DNA from: Dermacentor variabilis
Taxonomy: Eukaryota; Arthropoda; Arachnida; Ixodida; Ixodidae
NCBI RefSeq assembly: GCF_050947875.1
Contig: NC_134568.1
Coordinates: 200,432,043-200,496,042, forward strand
Direction: 5' to 3'
Length of the DNA: 64,000 nucleotides
Made by a program: the position numbers and the translations under genes
Part shown: in pieces, positions 54,714 through 64,000 of the stretch
How the letters are laid out: each line of letters starts with the position of its first letter
Numbering within the stretch: the first letter of the stretch is position 1
The notes under the pieces: model-generated
Databases searched by the model: none
The model's input: the letters and a program-made list of their open reading frames with translations, nothing else
What the model was told of the DNA's origin: nothing

Positions 54714-55862
54714 CATTGCAAACCGGAGCGAAGTGTGGCGCGACTGCGACGCTAATCGGGAGATCGCGAAAGGCAGCGCGTGGGTGACGCCTAGGCGCGA
54801 TTAACAGCAGCCGTCGTAGACAGATCTCCGCTCATGCAGCGTTTTGTTTCCATACAGACGGCGCGCTCTACCATGACGCCATATCGTACTCATCACCGCC
54901 GCACAGCCCGTCTTGCGCGTACCTACACTTCTCACGCTTTCGTTCCACCAACGACGAGAGCGGTCCTTCGTCGCGGTGAAATCGTGCCACCATTGTCAGC
55001 GGCGACAACACCCAAGGGGCGTCACATCGAGCCTTACTCGTAGGCGCTCGCCATCGCCTCTTGCAGGAGCAATGATGCCCGTCACACACGCTGGTACCGC
55101 GGACTGACCTCAGCAGCTGACGCAGTGGACGAACGTATCCCTCCCCACCTCACGCCATCCTGCCCCCCCCCCCCCCCCCCCCTTCGGAAGCGCAGATGCG
55201 ACTGCTCACGCGGCTACGGATGCCGTGGCCGCCGGCAACTCAGCGCAGGCCGTTTCCTCTTCGCTCCTCCTCCATTTTCCTTCTCGCGCTTTCCTCCTTC
55301 ATCTCCCGCTCTGCGCTCCGCGTTCGCTTTCATCTTTCGCTGTGCTCGTTCGCTCGGTTACGAGTTACGACGCCGAGGCACGCGGACGCTCAACACAGGA
55401 ACGGGTGCTTCAGAGCTGCGCTCTAAAATCGAGCAGTAAAGAACAGGGACACCGCCTCAGAGAACTTCGTATTTCTCTCTTCATGTTTTGGGGGGTGGCA
55501 GGTGAGGTTAGGGAGCTTTTCCATAACATTTTTTTATCGGCAGCGTTGCGGACCGCCCGCCATCGACCCCAACAGTGCGGAGGTTTAGGAAAAAGCGTAG
55601 TAAACACACAGATGGTGGAGCGATACAGGAAATGGCGACGGGCGACTTCCCAAGGCCGGGTCAATCCGGAGGGGCCGTCTGCAGGAAGCCGGAGCCTATG
55701 ATAGCGTTGCCTTTGCCGCGAGGCCGTGAAGGTCCATAACACACTCGGCATGGACTGAGCCACGTGGATATCCGATTTTCCCAAGACGGTGCTAAGCCTC
55801 GCATGGCAGGACGTTGGTGGATCTAATCCACATATACTCGGGCCCAAGATTTCGCAACATAC
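54714..55862. other. GC-rich region without recognised gene
   Basis: GC-rich from 54720 to about 55440 with a run of 20 C at 55163-55182. Several overlapping frames run on both strands but none has a domain or splice context. The stretch 54720-55140 may be an unrecognised dispersed repeat. If the exon at 55863-55938 is real, this would be intron. Confidence 0.4.
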
Positions 55863-55938
55863 CGATGAACTCCGGCTGACTGCGGGCGCCAATTAGGAGG
55901 CACACGGTGAACGACGCCCGCATAAGTAAGACAGACAT
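55863..55938 (-). CDS. Candidate first exon: signal peptide of a secreted protein
   Basis: Minus-strand ATG at 55938 opens 25 codons, MSVLLMRASFTVCLLIGARS then QPEFI, a plausible signal peptide (short n-region, hydrophobic core, Ala-Arg-Ser before the cut). It is followed by the strong splice donor G|GTATGT at 55863/55862 in phase 1. Phase-1 introns just after a signal peptide are common in secreted-protein genes. A TATA box lies about 110 bases upstream. No downstream exon was found and the rest of the frame past the donor has no similarity I know. The signals could coincide by chance. Confidence 0.35.
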
Positions 55939-56044
55939 GGCAAATTTTCGGTTGGTTACCAGGTGCGTGGGAAGGGTTGAAAAAATTGAACGCGGGAACG
56001 AATATGGGATAGAATAAAATGTCTTCACACACACAGTCAGGCTA

Positions 56045-56053
56045 GATATATAA
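56045..56053 (-). promoter_or_regulatory. Possible TATA box for the 55938 exon
   Basis: Minus-strand TTATATATC. A start about 30 bases downstream (near 56018) would leave an untranslated leader of about 80 bases before ATG 55938. The motif is short and the surroundings are AT-rich, so this stands only with the exon candidate. Confidence 0.3.
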
Positions 56054-56250
56054 TGGAGGTTACCAGTTACCAGTTGCAGCCGAGAACGGTGACCTGCCTC
56101 CCTGGTGCTTGCCCCGCTAATAGAAATAAAACTCATTACTGCCAGCTTACAAATGAATGAAATCAGCTCATCTCTCTCCGGTACGAACACCACTGAGTAG
56201 GTCGTACGTCCGTACTGATCCATCGATCATTTGATTGAATGGCTGATTGA

Positions 56251-56272
56251 TTTACACGGTAAACCGTGTAAA
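56251..56272. repeat. Perfect 10-bp palindrome
   Basis: TTTACACGGT-AA-ACCGTGTAAA. No element boundary or known binding site was recognised. Confidence 0.7.
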
Positions 56273-57380
56273 TAACTCGAAAATAACGTTTTTACTGCAC
56301 TACGCTCGCATATTCTGCGACGTTCTAGATGGATGAAGTCTTTCGTAATAACGCCGTGAAATATCGCGCATGAAAGAAAAGCTTATTGTCGATTTTGTGT
56401 GTTGCCCAGTTTCGCGACAGGATATGTTACTGGTAACGAGCATAATAAACTACTTCAATAAAAAATTTCAATAATGTTGGCATATTCGTTTACTTAGTAT
56501 TTTGAATTTCTAAGGGTTTTGCAAGAATACCACAGCTTTCGTTTCGGCTATAAAAATCTTGAACATCACGTATGGCAGATCGCTATTGTCCAATTTTCGT
56601 CAATTCAGCTTGATTACTTACGCAACAAAATTCCATTGAGTAATTAGAAAGTTAACTAAATTTACTTATTGTTGAATAATCACTTATGAGCACGTTGCAA
56701 TTGCGGAATTCAAGTTAACCAGGAAAAGTCAATTTCCCAGAAAACCAGACGAAAGCACCCTTACAATATCGCCATTAAAAAAATGCGACGAAAGTTATAT
56801 AGACGTTTCATAAGTTGCTTTCTGAAAATCTGCGGGACAGAAATACGTGCAAAGCCAATATATCTTATGGTACATTCTGAAGATTTACATTCGAAAACAG
56901 GGGCTTGACTAAAGATTGTTATTACAAATGGACATGTCTTGTGTACTGATCGGCTTCGCTAGGGCGGCTTGTAATTTATTATTATATTAATTTATTACAT
57001 GTTGCCAATTGCTTAAATGACAACAGTGATTTGTCATTGTAAGTAATGTCAGTCGCATTAAGTAATCTATCGGAAAGGTTAAATTGGCGTATATGACTGA
57101 GGTGATCTTGTTAAAGAAACTGTAGGCTTAAAAAAAAAAACTAGAAGAAGTTCGGTACTTGCTCCGCATTACACAGTGCAATCGCAAGGAGGTCCACTGC
57201 AAGAAGAAAATCAGCTTCGCTAGAGCAATTTAGCAAACATCTTGAACAAGTTAATAAGGGTTTTTCAATCAGTATATGAATGGTGCCGGTTTGTTCTTGT
57301 CATACCGAATGTAGATTACAGATGTGACGGTGAAAATGTTTACAGCGAAACTGTCTATGGATAGCATCCCGGGATTTCTC
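56273..57380. other. No gene recognised
   Basis: AT-rich sequence to the left of LINE gamma. No coding frame, splice-flanked exon or repeat was identified. Confidence 0.5.
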
Positions 57381-57390
57381 CGTGGCGTAA

Positions 57391-57944
57391 TGTGATGGTC
57401 ACTGCCAAGGTTTTCTAGCAGGTTCTCCCAATCCACTTGCTTTGCTCCTTTGAAGAAGGTTAGGTCGGGACACGTGTCTGGGCTAACGCTGTTGCCCTGT
57501 CTAGTTGGTTGATTCTCATCTGTAAGGAGCTCGCATCTGATGCTCTCTGCAGCTACACAGATATTTCTACCCTTCTTTTCGTCTTTAGGGTAGCCCCAGC
57601 TCGGACTCTTAGCGTTAAAATCTCCCGCTATAATTAGGGTGTTCTTCCCGGCCAGCTTGCTCGCCCCGGCGAAGAGCTAAATGAAATCTGCTTTCTTCTG
57701 CCTTGGGGGGCTGTATAAGTTTACTATGAAGGCGCTCCTGGTTTTCCTTTTCTTCTTAGGTATAACCTCTGTTATTACGTGTTCAATCTGTGTATCCTTA
57801 ATCTCGTCATGGGCTATGGCTATAATTTTGTTGCTAACGAGGGTTGCGGTTCGTCCGCTCTCTTGGCACTTGTACCCTCGCAGCATGGGTGTGCAATTAG
57901 TTTCTTGAAGCATAATTATATCTGGTGGTGTGCCTTTGGTATAA
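57391..57944 (-). pseudogene. Inverted endonuclease fragment of LINE gamma
   Basis: The minus-strand translation starts TKGTPPDIIMLQETN, continues RGYKCQESGRTATLV and TEVIPKKKRKTRSAFIVNLY, with the GDFNAK-equivalent region, and ends near VDWENLLENLGSDHH. It is homologous to 41970-41460 of LINE beta. The first 30 or so residues and the last part are missing or shifted. It is inactive. Confidence 0.85.
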
Positions 57945-59201
57945 ATGAATGTCAAGAGGAAGATCGGCACAGCTCGCCTCACGGATTGGGACGCCTTTAG
58001 ACACCACTGCCGGCAGCTGGAGGGCAACATAACCTCGATAGTGGAGTGGTGCCAACAACTTAAACAAATACAGGAAATGTATACCAAGGAGGTAGATCGA
58101 ACCGAAGAAACACCAGAGGTAGACAAGCGGCTACTCCAGTTATGGGAGGCAAGACGCGGTCTCACCAGAAGGTGGAAAAGGCAGAAATTTAATAAGAAGT
58201 TACAGAAGAAAATAGCTGCGGTAACACTCCAAGCAGAAGAGTACGCAACACACCTAGCCAGGCAAGGGTGGCAACAGTTCAGCACCTCGCTGAATGGGAC
58301 ACTTAGCACGGCTAAAACATGGCGTATTCTTAAGGCTCTAATGGATCCTACCAAGACTAAAGCAGAAAGCGGCAAAGTAATTGAAAGGCTAGTGCACCAA
58401 TATCAGGGAACAGACGAGCAGCTCCTCGATGAAGTCAGAACCAAATGCTACGGCACTGACGAGCCCAAGGGATATGAAGGAGATTATCTCGGAGAAGAAA
58501 ACTCAGATATGGACAAGCCTATCACCAGAGAGGAAGTCACCGGGGCAATGAGAGCCGTCACGAAAAACACAGCGGCAGGAGCAGATCGAATTAGAAACTC
58601 TCTCATAAGGAACCTAAGCGATGAGGCAGTAGACCAGCTGACGGCCTACCTCAACAAGCTTTGGGAAGAAGGAAAGATACCAGCCGAGTGGAAGCATGCT
58701 GTGGTCATGATTCCTAAACCAGGCAAGAAGCTGCAGATCGAGAATCTCAGACCAATCTCACTCACTTCTTGCCTGGGAAAACTATACGAGAGGATCGTCA
58801 CGAAACGCATCCAGCAACACCTAAAAAACAAGAGGCTCTACCCAGACACCATGTTCGGCTTCAGGGCGAACCTCTCGATGCAGGACGTGCTTCTGCAACT
58901 TAAAGAAGAGGTCCTGGAGACAATGCCCAAGAATGTGGAAAACGTAGTCATGGCACTTGATATAAAAGATGCTTTTGACAACGTCAGCCACGCCGCTATA
59001 ATGGAGGGGCTAAATAGCACCAACTGCGGGAGAAGAATCTATGGCTATGTCAAATACTTCCTGACCAACAGAACGGCCACAGTGGGACTAGGGGAGTTGA
59101 GGAGTGATGTCTTCACCACCCCAAGCAAAGGCACACCCCAAAGCTCGGTCATCTCGCCCATACTCTTTAATGTGGCGATTATCCAGCTAGCAGTCGGCTG
59201 A
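57945..59201 (+). pseudogene. Reverse transcriptase of LINE gamma, catalytic box deleted
   Basis: Open frame from KRKIGTARLTDWDAF through RRWKRQKFNKKLQKKI, ITREEV, IPKPGKKLQIENLRPISLTS, FRANLSMQDVLLQL, ALDIKDAFDNVSH and SSVISPILFN. It then jumps at about 59180 into the thumb (ARMITRV-equivalent at 59210). About 360 bases present in LINE beta, including YADDITIW, are absent. An ATG at 57945-57954 is internal to the original ORF2, not a real start. Confidence 0.88.
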
Positions 59202-60494
59202 ACAGGTAGGCAGGATGATAACCAGAGTCTCCCACCGAAGGCACGGGATGAAAGAAGACGACAAGCTAAAACTCGCGAGAAGCCTCATAGTCTGCAGGGT
59301 AATCTACTCGCTGCCATACCACTCCATGATCAAGAGCGAAACGGAACAAGCAGAGCAATCCTGCGGAAGGCCTACAAGACGGCATTCCACCTACCAAGAA
59401 ACACACCGAACGACAAGCTGCTAGAGCTAGGGATTAGCAACACCTTCGCCGAACTGACAGAAGCACAGCTTGGAGCACAGTTTCACCGACTCAGAGACAC
59501 GGCTACGGCAAGAGCGCTCCTGACAAGGTTAGGTCGCGACCCAAGGAGAGATCTCGATCGATCCGCCGATATACCCGACGAGATCCGTAAGACCCTGCAG
59601 GTCAATCCCATTCCGAAAAACATGCATCCAAATCTCCACGCGGCCAGATGGCAGGCGCGGGCAGATTATGTGGAAAGGCATTTAGCCAAACTAGAAAACA
59701 CGGTTTTCACGGATGCAACACTGTATCCATTGAATAGACATACAAATTACATTAAGGCAGCTTCGGTAGTGGTTGACAACGGAGGCAAGCTAATCACCTG
59801 CGCAACTACACGTAGCGCTAGGATAGTGGAAGCGGAGGAGGTCGCTGTTGCGCTGGCGGCGGCTGAGGGCTATCGAAAAGACAAATAAATGGTCATTTTA
59901 ACGGATTCAAAAGAGACATGCAGTAACTACACAAAGGGTAGACTCTGCAGGGCTGCCTTAGCTATCCTCCGCAAGGCAGAACACGTCAGACACACCGCAA
60001 CCCACAAACTAATCTGGATTCCGGCACACACGGGGATAGAAGGAAATGAAAGGGCAGACAGCTTGGATCGCGAGATCACGTACCGAGTCGAGCGGCCACA
60101 CGCCCTGGGACAGCACTTCACCATGGAGATCGGCTATTCAGAGTTACTGAACTACCACAGAGGCAAGATAATTAGATACTACCCGCCACACAAAGCCTTA
60201 ACACAGCAAGAAGCAGCTAGTTGGCGGAGGCTGCAAACGGGAACCTTCTCTAACTTACATATACTAAGCAAGATGTATCCTACACAATTTAGGAACACAT
60301 GCCCGTGGTGCGGGGCAACCCCCACGCTTTACCATATAACCTGGGAGTGTAAACGTAACTACACATTCCACCAACACAAAACCCCGAGTGCGGAGCAGTG
60401 GGAGAGCCGGCTCACCAGCTGCGAGCTCGCCGCCCAAAGGGCAATGGTGCAGCACGCAAGCGAAGCAGCGCGGCTCAGTGGAGCCGTGGACTAG
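59202..60494 (+). pseudogene. Thumb, RNase H and knuckle of LINE gamma ORF2
   Basis: The thumb remnant contains KLARSLIVCRVIYSLPYHSM, then, after a frame change, LLELGISNTFAELTEAQLGAQ. RNase H: FTDATLYP, VEAEEVAVALAAAEGY, a TAA stop at 59886-59888, then ILTDSKETCSN and WIPAHTGIEGNERADSLD. The end has CPWCGATPTLYHITWEC and stops at 60494. One nonsense codon and one or more frameshifts disable it. Confidence 0.87.
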
Positions 60495-60610
60495 GGGTCC
60501 AACCCTGCTAAGAAGGTCAAGCGTCTGCAGCGATGATGACGAAGACCGAACGCTAAACCCTTAAGGGACCAAATAAAGTTTTTTTTTCTCTCTCTCTCTC
60601 CGCGGCGTAA

Positions 60611-61198
60611 CGTCGACAGGAAACTATCATCGTCCATGGCTCATACCCCCAAATGCAATGGCTCATATCTCCGTAACGCAGAGGCTACAAGCACTCAGCA
60701 AAATGAAGCGAGCAGTGCATACATTCTCTGGAATCACGCATGAAACATGCGGAACAGCATTAGTTTCAATAAAGAACAAGCTCAAAAGAAGCATTCGAAC
60801 CACATCATAGGAGGAGCGGCGAATTTCTCTTCTCTCTGGTCCATTCTTTGCAGGTGCACGAAGCAGCGGCGGAAGCCAATTCGCAGGTCGTCAGAACGTC
60901 TTCGGCTAATAATTAGGTAAAGTACACGAGCGCCACCTTTTTCAACCTACGTCGCAATGGGTACTCGTTCTAGTTGTCGTTTAGAGCTTCGCTGTCCAAC
61001 CATCTTCAGAACTTGGATAGGGGATCATTTTTTTTAATTCATTCGCTCCATTGCATTTCACCCATAGTAAAAGATCACAAATAAATAACTAACTAAATAA
61101 ATAAACAAATAAATAAATAAAAGCGCATGCATCAACTACTTCTGTTCTGAACGCGTACAAACACTGCACCATAATATTTACAGACTTTAGATACATAT
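60611..61198. other. No gene recognised
   Basis: Includes an AAAT/AACT-type A-rich run at 61075-61123 that could be the tail of an unrecognised retroposon. No coding frame was identified. Confidence 0.5.
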
Positions 61199-61360
61199 TG
61201 TTGCGTGTAGAAAGACACAGACGAAAGATGCTATTTACAGGCTATTTACACTGGAGCCAGACAGCAAGGCCCAAACTCGCCCGCGCCAAGGCACAGACCA
61301 ACTTCATCGTCGTTCTCGCGGCGGCTCGTCTCTTGAGTATCTTCCGGTAATATCGTAATA
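61199..61360 (-). repeat. 3' LTR of Gypsy element D
   Basis: About 162 bp, plus-strand ends TGTTGCG...CGTAATA. The inner edge is next to a purine-rich tract on the minus strand (GCCGGGGAGTAG), a likely polypurine tract, which sets the right boundary. The left boundary is the TGTTGCG start at 61199. The terminal TA instead of CA suggests one point mutation. No partner LTR is visible to confirm. Confidence 0.6.
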
Positions 61361-61396
61361 CTACTCCCCGGCGGCAAAAGCGCCGTCACGGTGCTC

Positions 61397-62831
61397 TTAA
61401 ATATCCAAGGCGCGTGGAGAGTTGTAGGGCTTGGGTCGGGCGGCGTGGACAATGTCACTGGTTGTCACAGCGGAGGACGTAGTGGGCGTGGCTAGAACAA
61501 TTTCATAGGTGACATCGGTCACTTGGTGGAGCACGCGATATGGGCCTGTATAACAGGAAAGCAGTTTCTCACAAAGGCCAACTTTACGTGATGGTGACCA
61601 AAGCAACACGAGGGTGCCGGGCACAAAATGGACATCACGGTGACGGAGGTCATTGCGTTTCTTCTGTTTAGCTTGAGGCATAGACGAATGCGCGCAAGTT
61701 GACGAGCATGGTCAGCACGGGCGATTGCATCACGGGCATAAGCGCTAGTTGACGCTGTGGGGCACGGAAGCACAGTATCTAGTAGTAGCGTCGGTTCTCG
61801 GCCATACAAGAGGTAAAACGGGGAAAAGCCAGCAGTTTCGAGACGGGAAGAGTTGTACGCAAAGGTAATGTAAGGTAGAGCCAGGTCCCAGTCACGGTGG
61901 TCGTCTGAAACGTATTTCGATAGCATGCCTGTAAGGGTGCGGTTCAAACGCTCAGTGAGGCCGTTCGTTTGAGGGTGGTAGGAGGTGGTAAATTTATGCT
62001 GTATGGAGCAGGCCCGCATAATGTCGTCAGTGACTTTGGCCAAAAACGTACGGCCACGGTCTGTTAGCAATGGACGCGGAGCACCATGCATCATAATGAT
62101 ATCATGTAGAAGGAAGTCCGCAACATCAGTTGCGCAACTGGTCGGAAGAGCGCGGATTATGGCATGGCGGGTCGCGTAGTCAGCCGCGACTGCAACCCAC
62201 TTGTTTCCTGATGTAGATTCCGGAAATAGGTCTAAGAAGGCTGAGAAATAGGAAATAGGCCGAGAAGGTCTAAGCCAACACGATGGAAGGGCTCGGCAGG
62301 GATGTCGAGCGGCTGCAGGTAACCAGAGAGGGGCTGGGAAGGCTTCTTGCGTCGTTGGCAAAGTTCACACAAGCGGCGACGTAACGTCGTACGGAACGGA
62401 CAAGGCCTGGCCAGAAAAAAACGGCGACGTACACGGTCATAGGTTCGAGATACGCCGATGTGTCCTGCAGTTCGTGCGTCGTGAAGCTCTTCTAGAACGG
62501 TTGAGCGGAGGTGTTTAGGTATGACAAGTAGAAACTCAGAGCTGTCCGGATGAAGGTTACGATGGTAAAGAGTACCGTCGCGGAGGACGATGAGGCATAG
62601 AGTGGCATCGGCCGCAGAGGGTTTAAAATGGTCGATGAGTGCTCTGATGTAGGCGTCACGACGTTGTTCGTCGGCGAAATGAAGCAGCTGTGATACAGAG
62701 AATACGCAAGCAGCACTGGTAATATTGGAGGAGTCAGGGTCGTCAACAGGGTAACGCGACAAGCTGTCAGCGTCTTGGTGCAGGCAGCCAGACTTGTAGA
62801 CCACGTAATATGAAAATTCATCAAAACCCAT
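61397..62831 (-). pseudogene. Integrase of Gypsy element D
   Basis: Order on the minus strand: end of RNase H ([12 protein letters not shown]), HHCC zinc finger (HDARTAGHIGVSRTYDRVRR ... CELCQ, about 62500-62345), core aspartates in VAVAADYATR (about 62190) and LLTDRGRTFL (about 62060), glutamate in NGLTERLNRTL (about 61955), then the C-terminal part with FVPGTLVLLWSP and YTGPYRVL (GPY/F-type, about 61540). The frames 62232-62831, 61519-62361 and 61397-61681 overlap out of phase, so at least two frameshifts are present. Confidence 0.88.
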
Positions 62832-64000
62832 CGACCAAGTCGGCTTGTAGGATCTTTGAACGATGAGAGCCAGCAGAGAGCATGATGGTCAGTGACTACG
62901 GAAAAAGGGCGACCGTAAAGGTAAGGACGGAACTTCGCAACCGCCCAGACAACAGCAAGGCATTCTCGTTCCGTAATGGAATAGTTGCGCTCCGATGGTG
63001 ATAGGAGGTGGCTCGCATAAGCAATAACGCGATCCTGGCCACGCTTACAGTGGGCTAAGACGGCACCTACGCCATGACCGCTGGCATCTGTACGCAATTC
63101 TGTAGGGGCATCAGGGTCGAAGTGGGCGAGAATGGGTAGTGAGGTTAGAAGAGTGACGAGACGAGGGAAGGCAGCCGCTTCTGAAGTGCCCAACGAGAAT
63201 TGTACGCCTTTCTTCAAAAGATTAATGAGGGGTCTAGCAATTGTCGCAAAATATGGAACAAAACGACGAAAGTACGAGCATAGTCCTACAACACTTCGGA
63301 CGTCTGCGGCTGTCTTCGGAACCGGAAAGTTTTGTCGGGATCAGGCTGTACTCCGGAAGCGTCAACGAGATGGTCCAGAAGAGCAATTTGACGGTGGCCA
63401 AAACGACATTTGGACGAGTTAAGTTGCAGCTTCGCCTTTCGAAATACTTCAAGTATAGTTGTTAGACGCTCAAGGTGAGTGTCGAACGTTGGCGAGAAGA
63501 CGATGACGTCGTCGAGGTAGCAGAGGCATGTGGACCATTTGAAACCTTGGAACAAGGAATCCATCATACGCTCAAAGGTGGCAGGGGCGTTGCATAATCC
63601 AAACGCCATTACTTTAAATTGGTGTAGGCCATCAGGTGTGATGAACGCGGTTTTTTCTCTGTCCATATATATCGTCAACAGCAATCTGCCAGTATCCAGA
63701 ATTAAGATCAATAGAAGAGAAATAGCTGAAACCATGGAGGCAGTCAAGGGCATCGTCTATACGTGGGAGCAGGTAGACATCCTTCTTAGTAACGTTGTTC
63801 AGATGACGGCAGTCTACACAGAAGCGCCATGTACCGTCCTTCTTCTTAACCAACACCACAGGTGACGCCCAGGGACACGAAGAAGGCTCAATGATGTTTT
63901 TATCTAGCATTTTGTTCACTTCACTTTGAATTAGTAGGCGTTCCGACGCAGAAACTCGATACGGTCGGCGGTGAATAGGCGTAGCATCGCCAGTAAGAAT
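62700..64000 (-). pseudogene. Reverse transcriptase and RNase H of Gypsy element D
   Basis: [58 protein letters not shown] and CYLDDVIVFSP (about 63500-63530). RNase [27 protein letters not shown] and [11 protein letters not shown]. The frames 63632-63919, 63286-63753 and 62492-63217 are out of phase with one another. The sequence type is the common arthropod Ty3/Gypsy group with RT-RNase H-integrase order. The beginning of RT and all of gag lie outside the window. Confidence 0.88.

Larger units (their letters stand above)
57391..60600 (+). mobile_element. I-like LINE gamma with inverted 5' segment
   Basis: Same family as LINE beta. Segment 57391-57944 is inverted (endonuclease reads on the minus strand); 57945-60600 reads plus through RT, RNase H, the knuckle, AATAAA (60571-60576) and a T/CT tail. 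The direct repeats cgtggcgtaa (57381-57390) and cgcggcgtaa (60601-60610), one mismatch, flank the whole, so it is a single insertion. Confidence 0.88.
61199..64000 (-). mobile_element. Ty3/Gypsy retrotransposon D, conventional order (3' part)
   Basis: Minus-strand element whose 3' LTR is at 61199-61360 and whose 5' part lies beyond the right edge. Pol runs RT (64000-63286), RNase H (63217-62700), integrase (62500-61397), i.e. RT before integrase, opposite to copies A to C. Several frameshifts make it inactive. Confidence 0.88.

Noticed and set aside
57677..58375. A single 232-codon minus-strand protein
   Set aside because: Its right half (57945-58375) is antisense of the LINE gamma RT; only the left part is genuine inverted endonuclease, brought into frame by the inversion junction.

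Overview
The window looks like repeat-dense, gene-poor nuclear DNA of a hard tick, probably a metastriate. I infer this from at least five copies of a tRNA-headed SINE that I recognise as Ruka-like (a family described from Rhipicephalus), from mariner, CR1/L2-like, RTE-like and I-clade-like elements, and from long microsatellites. I see no bacterial operon, rRNA gene or CRISPR array. The species cannot be fixed from the sequence alone.

Layout. 1-5096: the 5' part (minus strand) of a decayed Ty3/Gypsy element, copy A, running off the left edge. 5097-17768: SINEs, LINE fragments, a deleted mariner, simple repeats, and one well-formed terminal exon of an unidentified host gene at 16814-16966 (minus). 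17769-24773: complete Gypsy copy B of the same family, with a 4-bp target duplication and one frameshift. 25411-26429: a solo LTR with a very long CA array, lying between the arms of an older inverted repeat. 27266-27495: a Ruka-like SINE with a 15-bp target duplication. 29548-42196: four insertions nested inside one another. The outermost is a plus-strand LINE with a 10-bp target duplication; inside it are a TTAA-flanked terminal-inverted-repeat element, then a minus-strand LINE, then an apparently intact Gypsy copy C at 32636-39539. 42525-47110: an RTE-like LINE with a 10-bp target duplication, itself split by an I-like LINE with a 7-bp duplication. 47198-49457: SINE, microsatellite, LINE fragment and a full-length but decayed mariner. 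49.8-54.7 kb: two CR1/L2-like LINEs, the second with nearly complete ORF1, endonuclease and reverse transcriptase. 55863-56055: a candidate TATA box and signal-peptide exon (minus). 57391-60600: a LINE with an inverted 5' end, the pattern expected of twin priming. 61199-64000: the 3' part (minus) of a second, conventional Gypsy element that continues beyond the right edge.

The most interesting system is the Gypsy family seen as copies A, B and C. Copy C has a single 1514-codon gag-pol ORF in the order capsid, zinc knuckle, protease, integrase, reverse transcriptase, RNase H. Integrase therefore lies before reverse transcriptase, the reverse of normal Ty3/Gypsy and the hallmark of Gmr1-like elements. 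The capsid C-terminus resembles a vertebrate SCAN domain. The primer-binding site fits the 3' end of a leucine tRNA. The LTR U3 regions carry lineage-specific tandem repeats just upstream of a TATA box. The LTRs of copy C are almost identical, so it inserted recently and may still be competent.

Most other open frames are antisense or shifted shadows of these elements or translations of simple repeats, and are left out. Apart from the two exon candidates I see no host gene.
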